From: Candidatus Calditenuaceae archaeon
Lineage (GTDB): Archaea > Thermoproteota > Nitrososphaeria_A > Caldarchaeales > Calditenuaceae
Assembly (NCBI GenBank): GCA_025058175.1
Contig: JANXED010000001.1
Coordinates: forward strand, 1-64,000
Length of the DNA: 64,000 nt
Reading direction: 5' to 3'
The position numbers and the translations under genes were made by a program. This document shows, piece after piece, positions 1 to 6,576 of the stretch (positions are counted from its first letter, which is position 1; every line of letters begins with the position of its first letter). Below the pieces are notes generated by a model. That model made no database searches. It was not told the DNA's origin and saw only the letters and a program-made list of their open reading frames with translations.

Positions 1-153
1 TTGGATCTCCCCAAGTCTTCTGCTTGGAGGAGGGTAAGGAAACTTGAGAGGCTCGGGCTCGTCGAGGTGGAAAGGGTGGGCAGGTCTCTTGCGGTGAGGC
101 CTACCGACAAAGGAAGAGTGCTGAGAAGCATCATGCGCGACCTACACCGCTAA
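1..153 (+). CDS. Winged-helix transcriptional regulator, C-terminal fragment
   Basis: An open frame enters from the left edge and stops with TAA at 151-153, giving the last 50 residues of a protein. The fragment reads like the recognition helix and wing of a MarR/PadR-type winged-helix domain: a Lys-Ser-Ser-Ala-Trp stretch, then a hinge LERLGLVEVERVGR and a wing ending in a TDKGR motif typical of such regulators. The start lies outside the window, so effector domain and family cannot be assigned. It is convergent with the next gene. Confidence 0.6.
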   Translation: MDLPKSSAWRRVRKLERLGLVEVERVGRSLAVRPTDKGRVLRSIMRDLHR

Positions 154-180
154 CGCTCGGAGTTGAAGACGAGAACCCGC

Positions 181-600
181 TCAATCGAGTTTCTGGACAA
201 CGTCGTGAACGATGATGTTGGTCTTGTCGTCGATGCGCGTTATAGTGGCCTTAGCGATGAAGGCACTCCCACGTTTGATCAGACCCACAGGGCCGTAGTA
301 GTTAGTGGATTCGAGCCTTGCCATGAACCGGTCGTTGACCTTTACCACCGCGAACCCCTTGTAAACACGCTCCACCTCGACCTTTAGGAGCCTCCCTCCA
401 GCGAACCTCGACCTCACCGCGGACGATGCGACGTACCTGCCCCTCACTTTCACCACCCTCCTCGACCTCATTAAGCCCCTGAGGACTGACCGGGCCCTAG
501 AGGGCTCGAGTTCGAGCTCCTGCGCGACGTCCTCCAGCGTCATCCCTGCCCTGCCTGCGGTCAGGAGAAGCATGTACACCTCCTTCGTAAGGGAGGTCAT
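181..600 (-). CDS. Conserved hypothetical protein with N-terminal winged helix
   Basis: 139 residues from an ATG at 600. The first 60 residues look like a winged helix: a helix, then the MTLEDVAQELELEPSRARSVLRGL recognition region (shown by key residues E-D-V, P-S-R-A), then a basic wing RRVVKVRGRYV. The last 70 residues are predicted beta strands (VYKGFAVVKVNDRF, FIAKATITRI) with no cysteines or recognisable catalytic residues; a small barrel is possible. Function not recognised. It faces the regulator fragment at 1-153 tail to tail and is separated from the HsdR-N gene by an AT-rich gap of 129 nt. Confidence 0.55.
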   Translation of the reverse strand: MTSLTKEVYMLLLTAGRAGMTLEDVAQELELEPSRARSVLRGLMRSRRVVKVRGRYVASSAVRSRFAGGRLLKVEVERVYKGFAVVKVNDRFMARLESTNYYGPVGLIKRGSAFIAKATITRIDDKTNIIVHDVVQKLD

Positions 601-729
601 CTCTCAACAAGTGGACTAGTCGTTAAAATAGGTCTACTTCGTCCGGATTTACCGAATGCAACTTTAGAAGACGTATGGAATGTTTTACTATATCCTTACT
701 GGAATAATATGTCTCAACATATAAGCCAT

Positions 730-1500
730 CTACTTTTTTAGGACTACGGAACTTTTTCCATCCCTGTGCTCAGGAGTATCATTGATCAGAACACGGTAGC
801 CACGACGGGATGTCGTCTGTACTGGTAATTTGTCTTTATCCAACCGTTTAGTTTCAAGCAACCACTCTGCACATCTGGTCAATATATCTTTCCACACTCT
901 AATTTCATACTCCTTACCGTCAGGGAATCTTATCGACTTGTAACGTAACGGTTCTCCTTTCTTGGGTTTAAGTTCACTTAGCGGTAGACCTTTCCTGTCA
1001 CGATAAGGAGGCGCAATTACGGTAGGAGGAGGACTGCCTATGCCGGCGTACCTCATTATCGAAAAGGCGTTCCTGATGACTTCGCCCGGCTCCATCTTCC
1101 TTATGTCCCATTCTGCGATCTTCTTTTCATGCAGAGGCTTCTGCACTTGGGTGTCATAGACCTCCCACTTCGCCCCATCGGTCGCGATGAAGTATCTCAC
1201 TCCCTCCGACACGCAGTATGACACCTGCTGAATCAAGTCCTCCTCCTTCCCCAGGCTCTTAGCACCTATGAACGCGATCCTCTGGCCGTTCAGCAGAAGC
1301 GCGTAGTCAGGTCTTCCGGCCTGAGTGGAGACTTCGGGTATGACGAGGTTCGGGTCTTCGGTGTCCCAACCTAGCGCCCTCAGGAAGGGGTCGATGAGCA
1401 CGTACCTTGTCAGGGTCTCGCTTTTCTGTAACATGTCACGGTGACTTTCGATTTTCATTCTAAGCTGCCTGACGAGATCAACGAGTCCTTCAAGCGCCAC
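730..1500 (-). CDS. HsdR N-terminal-like (PD-(D/E)XK superfamily) protein with degenerate active site
   Basis: About 256 residues resembling the nuclease domain of type I restriction subunit HsdR (HSDR_N_2 type). The family pattern is LTRYxLIDPFLRALGWD, then RPDYALL with the metal-binding Asp (residue about 65), then normally E-x-K; here the third motif reads FIGAK, so the catalytic Glu is Gly (codon GGT at 1264-1266) while Lys is kept. No HsdM, HsdS or helicase partner lies nearby. Start chosen as GTG at 1500 because a TATA-like box (1521-1529) sits 25 nt upstream; ATG at 1458 is an alternative. The frame continues upstream into the helicase gene, but that part is not family-like. Likely a catalytically dead or relic protein. 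Confidence 0.65.
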   Translation of the reverse strand: MALEGLVDLVRQLRMKIESHRDMLQKSETLTRYVLIDPFLRALGWDTEDPNLVIPEVSTQAGRPDYALLLNGQRIAFIGAKSLGKEEDLIQQVSYCVSEGVRYFIATDGAKWEVYDTQVQKPLHEKKIAEWDIRKMEPGEVIRNAFSIMRYAGIGSPPPTVIAPPYRDRKGLPLSELKPKKGEPLRYKSIRFPDGKEYEIRVWKDILTRCAEWLLETKRLDKDKLPVQTTSRRGYRVLINDTPEHRDGKSSVVLKK

Positions 1501-1520
1501 AATCCTAATTTTAAAATCAT

Positions 1521-1529
1521 AAATATATA
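1521..1529 (-). promoter_or_regulatory. TATA box of the HsdR-N gene
   Basis: Minus strand reads TATATATTT, centred 25 nt before the GTG at 1500, implying a leaderless transcript. It lies at the very 3' end of the helicase gene. Confidence 0.5.
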
Positions 1530-1531
1530 CT

Positions 1532-3211
1532 TTATGGGAAATAATTTGTAGGACCGACTGTCGATGTGCGAAACCTAAGTTTACGCTCCTCAATTGAGGC
1601 TGCTTTACCGCTACGCGACCCTCCAACATTGGTCCACGGCCAAGGATGACCCACCACGGGTTCAGGCCCCCTTCGCGGAACCAGAACTCCCGGCAAGTCC
1701 CTCGAGGCGAGCTTCAGGACCCTCTCGACCCGCCGGGCCCTCCTATACCCCTCCCTGAAGTAGTACTCGTCTATCGTCCCCTTGGTCACCAGAATAACGA
1801 CCCTGCCGGGTAACCTCCTCCCCGTCCTACCCCTCCTCTGGATGTACCTGATCCCGGACACGGTCGGCTCGTAGAAGACGACCAGCCCACACTCGGGGAC
1901 GTCGAGCCCCTCCTCACCGATAGACGTGGCCACCAATACGCTGAACTTCCCCGCCCTGAACTCCTTCAGGATCCTGACCTGCTCGTCCTGGGTCATCCTC
2001 GGGCCCGACTTGCCCTCCGCCTTCCCCACGAAGAGGTGGGCTCTGATACCCCTAGAGCTCATCCTCTCGACGAGGAGCTCAGCCGTAGACCTGAGGTTGG
2101 CGAAGACCAGGACCCTGTCGCCAGGGTTGGAGGAGAGGTGTTCGCTCAGGACCCTGAGGAGGACCTCGACCTTCGGGTGCTCGGCCTCGCATCCCTTCAC
2201 GAGCTCCACCAGCTCGCGGAAGTCTGGGCTCGATGACAGGACCCTGTGGCTCCTGCGCCTAGACCTCCTCACCTCGTCGAGGTATCTGAGGAGGAGTGAA
2301 GCGTGCTGACTCTCCACGAGCTCCAGGGCGTAGAAGAGGCTGAGGACTTCGGAGAGGACTACGAGGGAGTGGGCGACCAACCCCCTCGCACCGGACCCGA
2401 GCTCCGCCTTCAGCCGCTCCATCACCGCGAGCAGCGACCTCCGGTTGAACTCGATCCCCTCGAGGGCGACGTAACCCGTTGACCGGAGCCTCTCAAGCCT
2501 CGACTCGATCATCTCCTTGATCTTCGACCTGATTCTTTCGTACTGCTCGGGGAGGGAGACGGTGACCCAGCTGACGTCGGTGCCGGGCACGTAAGCCTTC
2601 ACGTCCTCGTCCTCCTCGGTCCTCCATTCGATCCTCTCTATCCAGAGGTTCCTGACCAGCTCCTTCACCCTCTCGGGGTCCGAACCTGGAGAGGCTGTGA
2701 GCGCGAGGATCAGGGGCCATGGGCAGGCCTTGACGTACTCGTTCGCGATCCGCGTGTACGCGTAACGCTCCCTGGACCTGTGGCACTCGTCCATCACGAC
2801 GACCGCGAACTCCTCGAGGTTCACGAGGCCCCTGGAGATGTCGTTCCAGACCGTCTGGGGCGTGGCGAGGACTAGCCTTACGCTCGGGTCGAGCCAATAC
2901 CGTTCCCTGTCGGGGACGTCGCCGGTCAGCGCCGCGACCTCCCTCCTCTCGAGCCTCAGGTGGGCGAGGACGCTGGAGGTGTGCTGTAGGACGAGGGGCT
3001 TGGTCGGGGCCATGACTAGGGCCCTGCACCCGGGATACCTGTGGAGGACCTCCGCGACGACGAGCTCCGCGATTACGGTCTTCCCGAGCGCGGTCGGGAG
3101 GACGACCAGCGTGTTGCCCCTCAGCGCGGCCTCCGCGATCCTGACCTGGTACTCGCGCCTCAGCAGGGTCCTCTCCCTCACCATCGGGTGCTCGATGAAC
3201 TGGACCTCCAT
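1532..3211 (-). CDS. hef: Hef/FANCM-type superfamily 2 DNA helicase (no nuclease domain)
   Basis: 559 residues from ATG at 3211. Archaeal Hef helicases process stalled replication forks. Motif I is PTALGKT (39-45), motif II DECH (141-144), motif III TAS (172-174), an alpha-helical insert lies between the two RecA lobes (about 225-330), and motif VI is QRRGRTGR (458-465). Euryarchaeal Hef carries an XPF-type nuclease after the helicase; here there is none, as in crenarchaeal stand-alone forms. The last 30 or so residues come from DNA of AT-rich, different composition shared with the HsdR-N promoter, so the native C-terminus may have been replaced. Confidence 0.85.
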   Translation of the reverse strand: MEVQFIEHPMVRERTLLRREYQVRIAEAALRGNTLVVLPTALGKTVIAELVVAEVLHRYPGCRALVMAPTKPLVLQHTSSVLAHLRLERREVAALTGDVPDRERYWLDPSVRLVLATPQTVWNDISRGLVNLEEFAVVVMDECHRSRERYAYTRIANEYVKACPWPLILALTASPGSDPERVKELVRNLWIERIEWRTEEDEDVKAYVPGTDVSWVTVSLPEQYERIRSKIKEMIESRLERLRSTGYVALEGIEFNRRSLLAVMERLKAELGSGARGLVAHSLVVLSEVLSLFYALELVESQHASLLLRYLDEVRRSRRRSHRVLSSSPDFRELVELVKGCEAEHPKVEVLLRVLSEHLSSNPGDRVLVFANLRSTAELLVERMSSRGIRAHLFVGKAEGKSGPRMTQDEQVRILKEFRAGKFSVLVATSIGEEGLDVPECGLVVFYEPTVSGIRYIQRRGRTGRRLPGRVVILVTKGTIDEYYFREGYRRARRVERVLKLASRDLPGVLVPRRGPEPVVGHPWPWTNVGGSRSGKAASIEERKLRFRTSTVGPTNYFP

Positions 3212-3300
3212 CCCTTAGGACGCGGCCGGCTCCGCCTAATTTGCCATCGCGTGCTCGACCGTTCTAGTGCCCAACAGACCGAGGACTTAACGCGGCAGAC

Positions 3301-3307
3301 CTTTTTA
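3301..3307 (+). promoter_or_regulatory. TATA box of the NAC gene
   Basis: CTTTTTA about 28 nt before the ATG at 3333, preceded by purine-rich GGCAGA; spacing fits an archaeal promoter with a very short leader. Confidence 0.4.
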
Positions 3308-3332
3308 CCAGTCCGAGTCCGGAACGTTTGGG

Positions 3333-3716
3333 ATGAAGCGGGTCTCGCCGAGGGCGCTGAGGAGGATGCAGGAGAGGCTCCTGTCGTCGTCGGGGATATC
3401 GATGAACGAGCTTGGCGAGGCGAGGGTCCTGATCGAGCTGGGTGAAAGGAGGATAAGGCTCGAGGGCGTGACGGTCGTCGAGCTCGAGGGCCCGATGGGG
3501 AAGGTCTACCAGCTGGTGGGGGGTAGAGAGGTCGAGGAGGTAGCGGTGAGCGAGGAGGTTCAGGCTACGGCCGCGAGCGTTCCGGAGGTCAGCGATGAGG
3601 ACGTAGCCCTGGTGGCCGCACAAGCGGGGGTCTCTGAGGAGGAGGCGAGGAGGGCCCTGATCGAGGCCGGAGGCGACCTCGCGAGGGCCATACTCTCGCT
3701 CAGGTCCAGGAAGTAG
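3333..3716 (+). CDS. nac: Nascent polypeptide-associated complex protein
   Basis: 127 residues, the usual size of archaeal NAC. The protein binds nascent chains at the ribosomal exit tunnel, as a homodimer in archaea. The N-terminal half carries the NAC beta-barrel core (residues about 25-75, with VTVVELEGPMGKVYQLVG), and the C-terminal 45 residues form a UBA domain (EDVALVAAQAGVSEEEAR, then GGDLARAI). Monocistronic; it is convergent with the zinc-finger gene that follows, two bases away. Confidence 0.9.
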   Translation: MKRVSPRALRRMQERLLSSSGISMNELGEARVLIELGERRIRLEGVTVVELEGPMGKVYQLVGGREVEEVAVSEEVQATAASVPEVSDEDVALVAAQAGVSEEEARRALIEAGGDLARAILSLRSRK

Positions 3717-3717
3717 T

Positions 3718-4122
3718 TCAGAGGCCGACGTAGTGCAGCTTCACGTGCTCCCTCATCAGCTCCCCGTAGGGCGTGGCATAGCCACAGTGGGGACAGACGT
3801 GAAGACCAGGGTCGGCCGGACCTGCCGTGCTCAGCGCGAGCCTGACCTCTTCAGGGTTGAGCACGACCACCCTCAGCCTCTCGCCGTCGGACTCCACCTT
3901 GCAGTGCTCCGAGACGCTCAACTCCCCTAGGGCGTCCCGAACGAGGCCGAGGAGGGCGGCCTGGCTCGGCCTCGACCAGCTGACCGAGAGGTCTATCGCG
4001 ACCGACCCCTCCCTGGGGACCGCGATCCCGCCCAACTCAACAAGGCGCTCGGTGAGCCTCGCCGCGAGGGGGACCTCGAGCCCCCTGAAGCCCACGACGA
4101 CGACGTAGACGACGTCCCTCAA
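3718..4122 (-). CDS. Archaeal conserved protein with C-terminal C2H2-like zinc finger
   Basis: 134 residues. The TTG start at 4122 overlaps the stop of the NMN adenylyltransferase gene (TTGA), so the two are probably translationally coupled. Residues 1-95 are alternating strands and helices with no known motif. The C-terminal 30 residues hold a CPHCGYxTxY knuckle followed by H-V-K-L-H, a classic C2-H2 zinc-finger arrangement (C-x2-C-x12-H-x3-H). The role is unknown; a nucleic-acid or protein-binding function is inference. Confidence 0.65.
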   Translation of the reverse strand: MRDVVYVVVVGFRGLEVPLAARLTERLVELGGIAVPREGSVAIDLSVSWSRPSQAALLGLVRDALGELSVSEHCKVESDGERLRVVVLNPEEVRLALSTAGPADPGLHVCPHCGYATPYGELMREHVKLHYVGL

Positions 4123-4673
4123 GTCCCGGTCACCCGCGGAGCTGAAGTCTTCATTTGGGAGAAGATCACCCTCAGCCTTTCGACGCCGCCGATGCTCCTG
4201 ATGTACTCCGCGACCTCGGGCTGGACGTAGTCCTCCCAGGGCCCTCCCTCGACCATCAGCCTCCTGATCTCGGTCCCGTTGAACCTCTCCCTCTCGAAGA
4301 GCTGGGGCTCCCTCACCCTGATCCCCGAGGACTCCGCCAACAGCTTTACGAAGGGGTTGTTGGTGTAGAGCGCCTCGAACTTGGGCACCGTGGCTACCAC
4401 CCTGCTGATCCAGAGATGGTGCTCTCCGATGTCCGGCACCGGGACCGGAATCACCCTCGAGAGGTCGTGTCCCGCGCTCTTCAGGCCTATGCGGATCATC
4501 TCGATCCTCTCACCCGCGGTGAAGGGGTTGTCGGGCGTGTAGCTGAACTGGGAGCTCCCTATAGCGACTATGAGCTCGTCGTTCTCCGATAGTGCTTGTT
4601 CAGCGGCCCTGAGGTGTCCGAGGTGAAACGGCTGGAACCTCCCGACCAGCAGCCCCCGCTTCGGTATCGCCAA
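4119..4673 (-). CDS. nadM: Nicotinamide-nucleotide adenylyltransferase
   Basis: 184 residues. Transfers AMP from ATP to nicotinamide mononucleotide, the last step to NAD in archaea. The nucleotidyltransferase signature GRFQPFHLGH is at residues 12-21, followed by the archaeal family pattern SSQFSYTPDNPFTAGER and a C-terminal FNGTEIRR that binds ATP phosphates. The chosen start is TTG at 4673, which leaves the usual short N-terminus before the first strand. Forms a two-gene unit with the downstream zinc-finger gene. Confidence 0.92.
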   Translation of the reverse strand: MAIPKRGLLVGRFQPFHLGHLRAAEQALSENDELIVAIGSSQFSYTPDNPFTAGERIEMIRIGLKSAGHDLSRVIPVPVPDIGEHHLWISRVVATVPKFEALYTNNPFVKLLAESSGIRVREPQLFERERFNGTEIRRLMVEGGPWEDYVQPEVAEYIRSIGGVERLRVIFSQMKTSAPRVTGT

Positions 4674-4746
4674 CCCGTGCCGTCGTAGCGGCGACTCTCT
4701 AATTAACGGAACACCGGTCCTTCCTTCGACCGATCCGGGACCACAA

Positions 4747-4754
4747 AACTATTA
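4747..4754 (+). promoter_or_regulatory. TATA box of the GcvH-like gene
   Basis: AACTATTA, 30 nt before the ATG at 4784. Confidence 0.4.
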
Positions 4755-4783
4755 ACGCCCCCCAAATCGCGTGCTAGAGGCGC

Positions 4784-5203
4784 ATGTCGACCACTTACGA
4801 GGTGCCCAGCGGGCTGAGCTACTCTAGGAACCACGAGTGGGTCAGGCAGAAGGGCAAGTACGCGGTGATCGGGGTCACGGACTACGTCCAGAAGAAGCTG
4901 CGGGAGATACTCTACGTGGAGCTCCCGAACATCAACACCAAGCTCACCAGAGGCCAGCACCTCGCGACGATCGAGTCGGTCGGGGGGAGCCACGAGGTGA
5001 GGGCCCCGGTCAGCGGGAAGATAGTTGAGGTGAACGCGAGGCTCATCGACAGCCCCGAGCTGATCAACGAGTACCCCTACGAGGACGGTTGGATCTGCAG
5101 GATGGAGGTCTCGGACCCGACGGAGCTAGAGGACCTGATGCAGCCCGACGAGTACACTAGATACATCGAGGAGCTTGAGCTGGAGGCTAGCGAGACCGAG
5201 TGA
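4784..5203 (+). CDS. GcvH-like protein lacking the lipoyl lysine
   Basis: 139 residues, full length for glycine-cleavage H protein, whose job is to carry a lipoyl-bound aminomethyl group. The fold markers are all there: NHEWV (16-20), a VGVTDYVQ-like strand, PVSGKIVEVN (75-84), DSPELIN and a C-terminal PYEDGWI. But the modification site, normally ESVK, reads ESVG (64-67; codon GGG at 4982-4984), followed by GSHEV. It therefore cannot be lipoylated at the usual place. No other glycine-cleavage gene is nearby. Possibly a structural or regulatory paralogue; function unknown. Convergent with the aldo/keto reductase. Confidence 0.8.
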   Translation: MSTTYEVPSGLSYSRNHEWVRQKGKYAVIGVTDYVQKKLREILYVELPNINTKLTRGQHLATIESVGGSHEVRAPVSGKIVEVNARLIDSPELINEYPYEDGWICRMEVSDPTELEDLMQPDEYTRYIEELELEASETE

Positions 5204-5218
5204 GCGCCGTTCACTCTC

Positions 5219-6199
5219 TCACGCCGTTAAAGCAGAGATCACCCTCAGCGGCGTCCTCATTATCGAGACGAAGCCCTCGAGCTTGATGCCCCTCGCGATC
5301 CCGAAGAGCTCCTCCACCTCTCCTGGAGTCAGAGGCACGTCGGCGGAGTGCGCGTTGAGCTCGGCCTGTTGGGGCGTCTTCACGCCCGCGATCGCGACGA
5401 CCTTGTCCCTCTCCACGAGGGCCCTCAGCGCGATCTGTGAGACCTCGCACCCGTACTTCCTCGCCAGCTCCCTCATCCTCTCCAGCAACGGCTCGACCCT
5501 GCGGAGGTTGGTCCCGTCGAAGAGCCTGTTGATGCTCCTCACTAGGTCCCTGGGCCTGTTGACGGCCGAGTACTTCCCCGTCAGGAGGCCCTGCGCCAGG
5601 GGACTGTAGGCGAGGACCGTCACCCTCTCGCCGAAGGCCCTGAAGTTGCTCTCCGCCGCTCCCCTCTCCAATAAATTGTACTTCACCTGGTTCGAGACGA
5701 TCTCCGCAGACCTCAGGTGCTCCTGGGCCTTTGCGAGCAGTCGCGGTGGGAAGTTGCTGACGCCGACGTACCTGATCTTCCCCTCCCTCAACAGCCTGTC
5801 CATCGCCCTCATCGTCGACGATATCGGGACGAACGGGTTCGGCCAGTGGACCTGATAGAGGTCTATGACGTCCACCCCGAGCCTCTTCAGGCTCCGCTCG
5901 CAGGCCTTGATCGTCCCGTCGTAGGTGGCATGGGTCGGCCAGACCTTCGTCGCTATGAGGACCGAGTCCCTCATCCCCTTGATCGCCCTCCCGACCACCT
6001 CCTCTGACCTTCCGCCGCCGTAGATCTCCGCGGTGTCGATCAGGTTGACCCCGAGCTCGATCGACCTCCTTATGGCCTGGATCACCTCCTCCTCTCCGTA
6101 GCCCCTCCCCCAGCCCCACTCCCTGCTCCCGATCTGCCAAGTCCCGACGGCGATCACCGAGACCCTCTCGGACGACCTCCCGAGAGTCGTGTACCTCAC
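5219..6199 (-). CDS. Aldo/keto reductase
   Basis: 326 residues of the AKR (beta/alpha)8 barrel, NAD(P)H-dependent reductases of aldehydes and ketones. Catalytic Asp-Tyr lie in NLIDTAEIYG, Lys in VLIATKVW, His in YQVHWPNP; the cofactor region SNFPP, SNQVKYNLL and AYSPLAQGLLTGKY are typical. The GTG start at 6199 overlaps the stop of the small membrane protein gene (GTGA), making it the third gene of a coupled unit behind penicillin acylase. Physiological substrate not predictable. Confidence 0.88.
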   Translation of the reverse strand: MRYTTLGRSSERVSVIAVGTWQIGSREWGWGRGYGEEEVIQAIRRSIELGVNLIDTAEIYGGGRSEEVVGRAIKGMRDSVLIATKVWPTHATYDGTIKACERSLKRLGVDVIDLYQVHWPNPFVPISSTMRAMDRLLREGKIRYVGVSNFPPRLLAKAQEHLRSAEIVSNQVKYNLLERGAAESNFRAFGERVTVLAYSPLAQGLLTGKYSAVNRPRDLVRSINRLFDGTNLRRVEPLLERMRELARKYGCEVSQIALRALVERDKVVAIAGVKTPQQAELNAHSADVPLTPGEVEELFGIARGIKLEGFVSIMRTPLRVISALTA

Positions 6200-6576
6200 G
6201 CACCCCCCGACCTCCTCAGGACGAGCCTCAACGCGGTGCTCAAAGATATCGCGGCTGCGGCCGTCACGGCGAAGTAGACGACCGCGGGAAGCGAGACGAG
6301 GACGACAGTCGGCAGCCCAACGACTGCAGAGAGCAGCTCGGCGAGCCTGAAAGACTTCGGGTGCGAGAGGGTGGAGAGGAGCGCGACGACGTAAGGCAAC
6401 GTCCCGACGGCCGCGAACGGGATCGCGTGAGCCCTCCTCTCGAGCAGCGACCCGCCGATCAGTCCGGTGATCAGGGCCGCGACCGCCCAGAGGCCGGAAG
6501 GCAAGATGATCAGAGCCAAGGCGCCGACTGGAACGCCGATCATCGGAAGGATGCTCCTCGCCCTCAACCCGGTCAC
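6196..6576 (-). CDS. Small integral membrane protein
   Basis: 126 residues with about four hydrophobic helices (SILPMIGVPVGALALIILP, then WAVAALITGLIGG, then FAAVGTLPYVVALL, then TVVLVSLPAVVYFAVTAAAA as separate segments). No family recognised. GTG at 6576 overlaps the TGA of penicillin acylase (GTGA), and its own TGA overlaps the GTG of the aldo/keto reductase, so the three genes are likely translated as a coupled series. Confidence 0.6.
   Translation of the reverse strand: MTGLRARSILPMIGVPVGALALIILPSGLWAVAALITGLIGGSLLERRAHAIPFAAVGTLPYVVALLSTLSHPKSFRLAELLSAVVGLPTVVLVSLPAVVYFAVTAAAAISLSTALRLVLRRSGGA

Larger units (their letters stand above)
601..1560. other. AT-richer patch, probable foreign insertion
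   Basis: By eye this stretch has clearly more A and T than the rest of the window, including runs such as the TTTACTATATCC stretch near 683 and a 30-nt block of almost only A and T near 1505-1535. It contains the gap beyond the winged-helix gene and the whole HsdR-N gene. Codon use in that gene also has more A/T third positions (ATA, AAA, TTA) than neighbours. The composition shift is seen; horizontal acquisition is inference. Confidence 0.5.
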
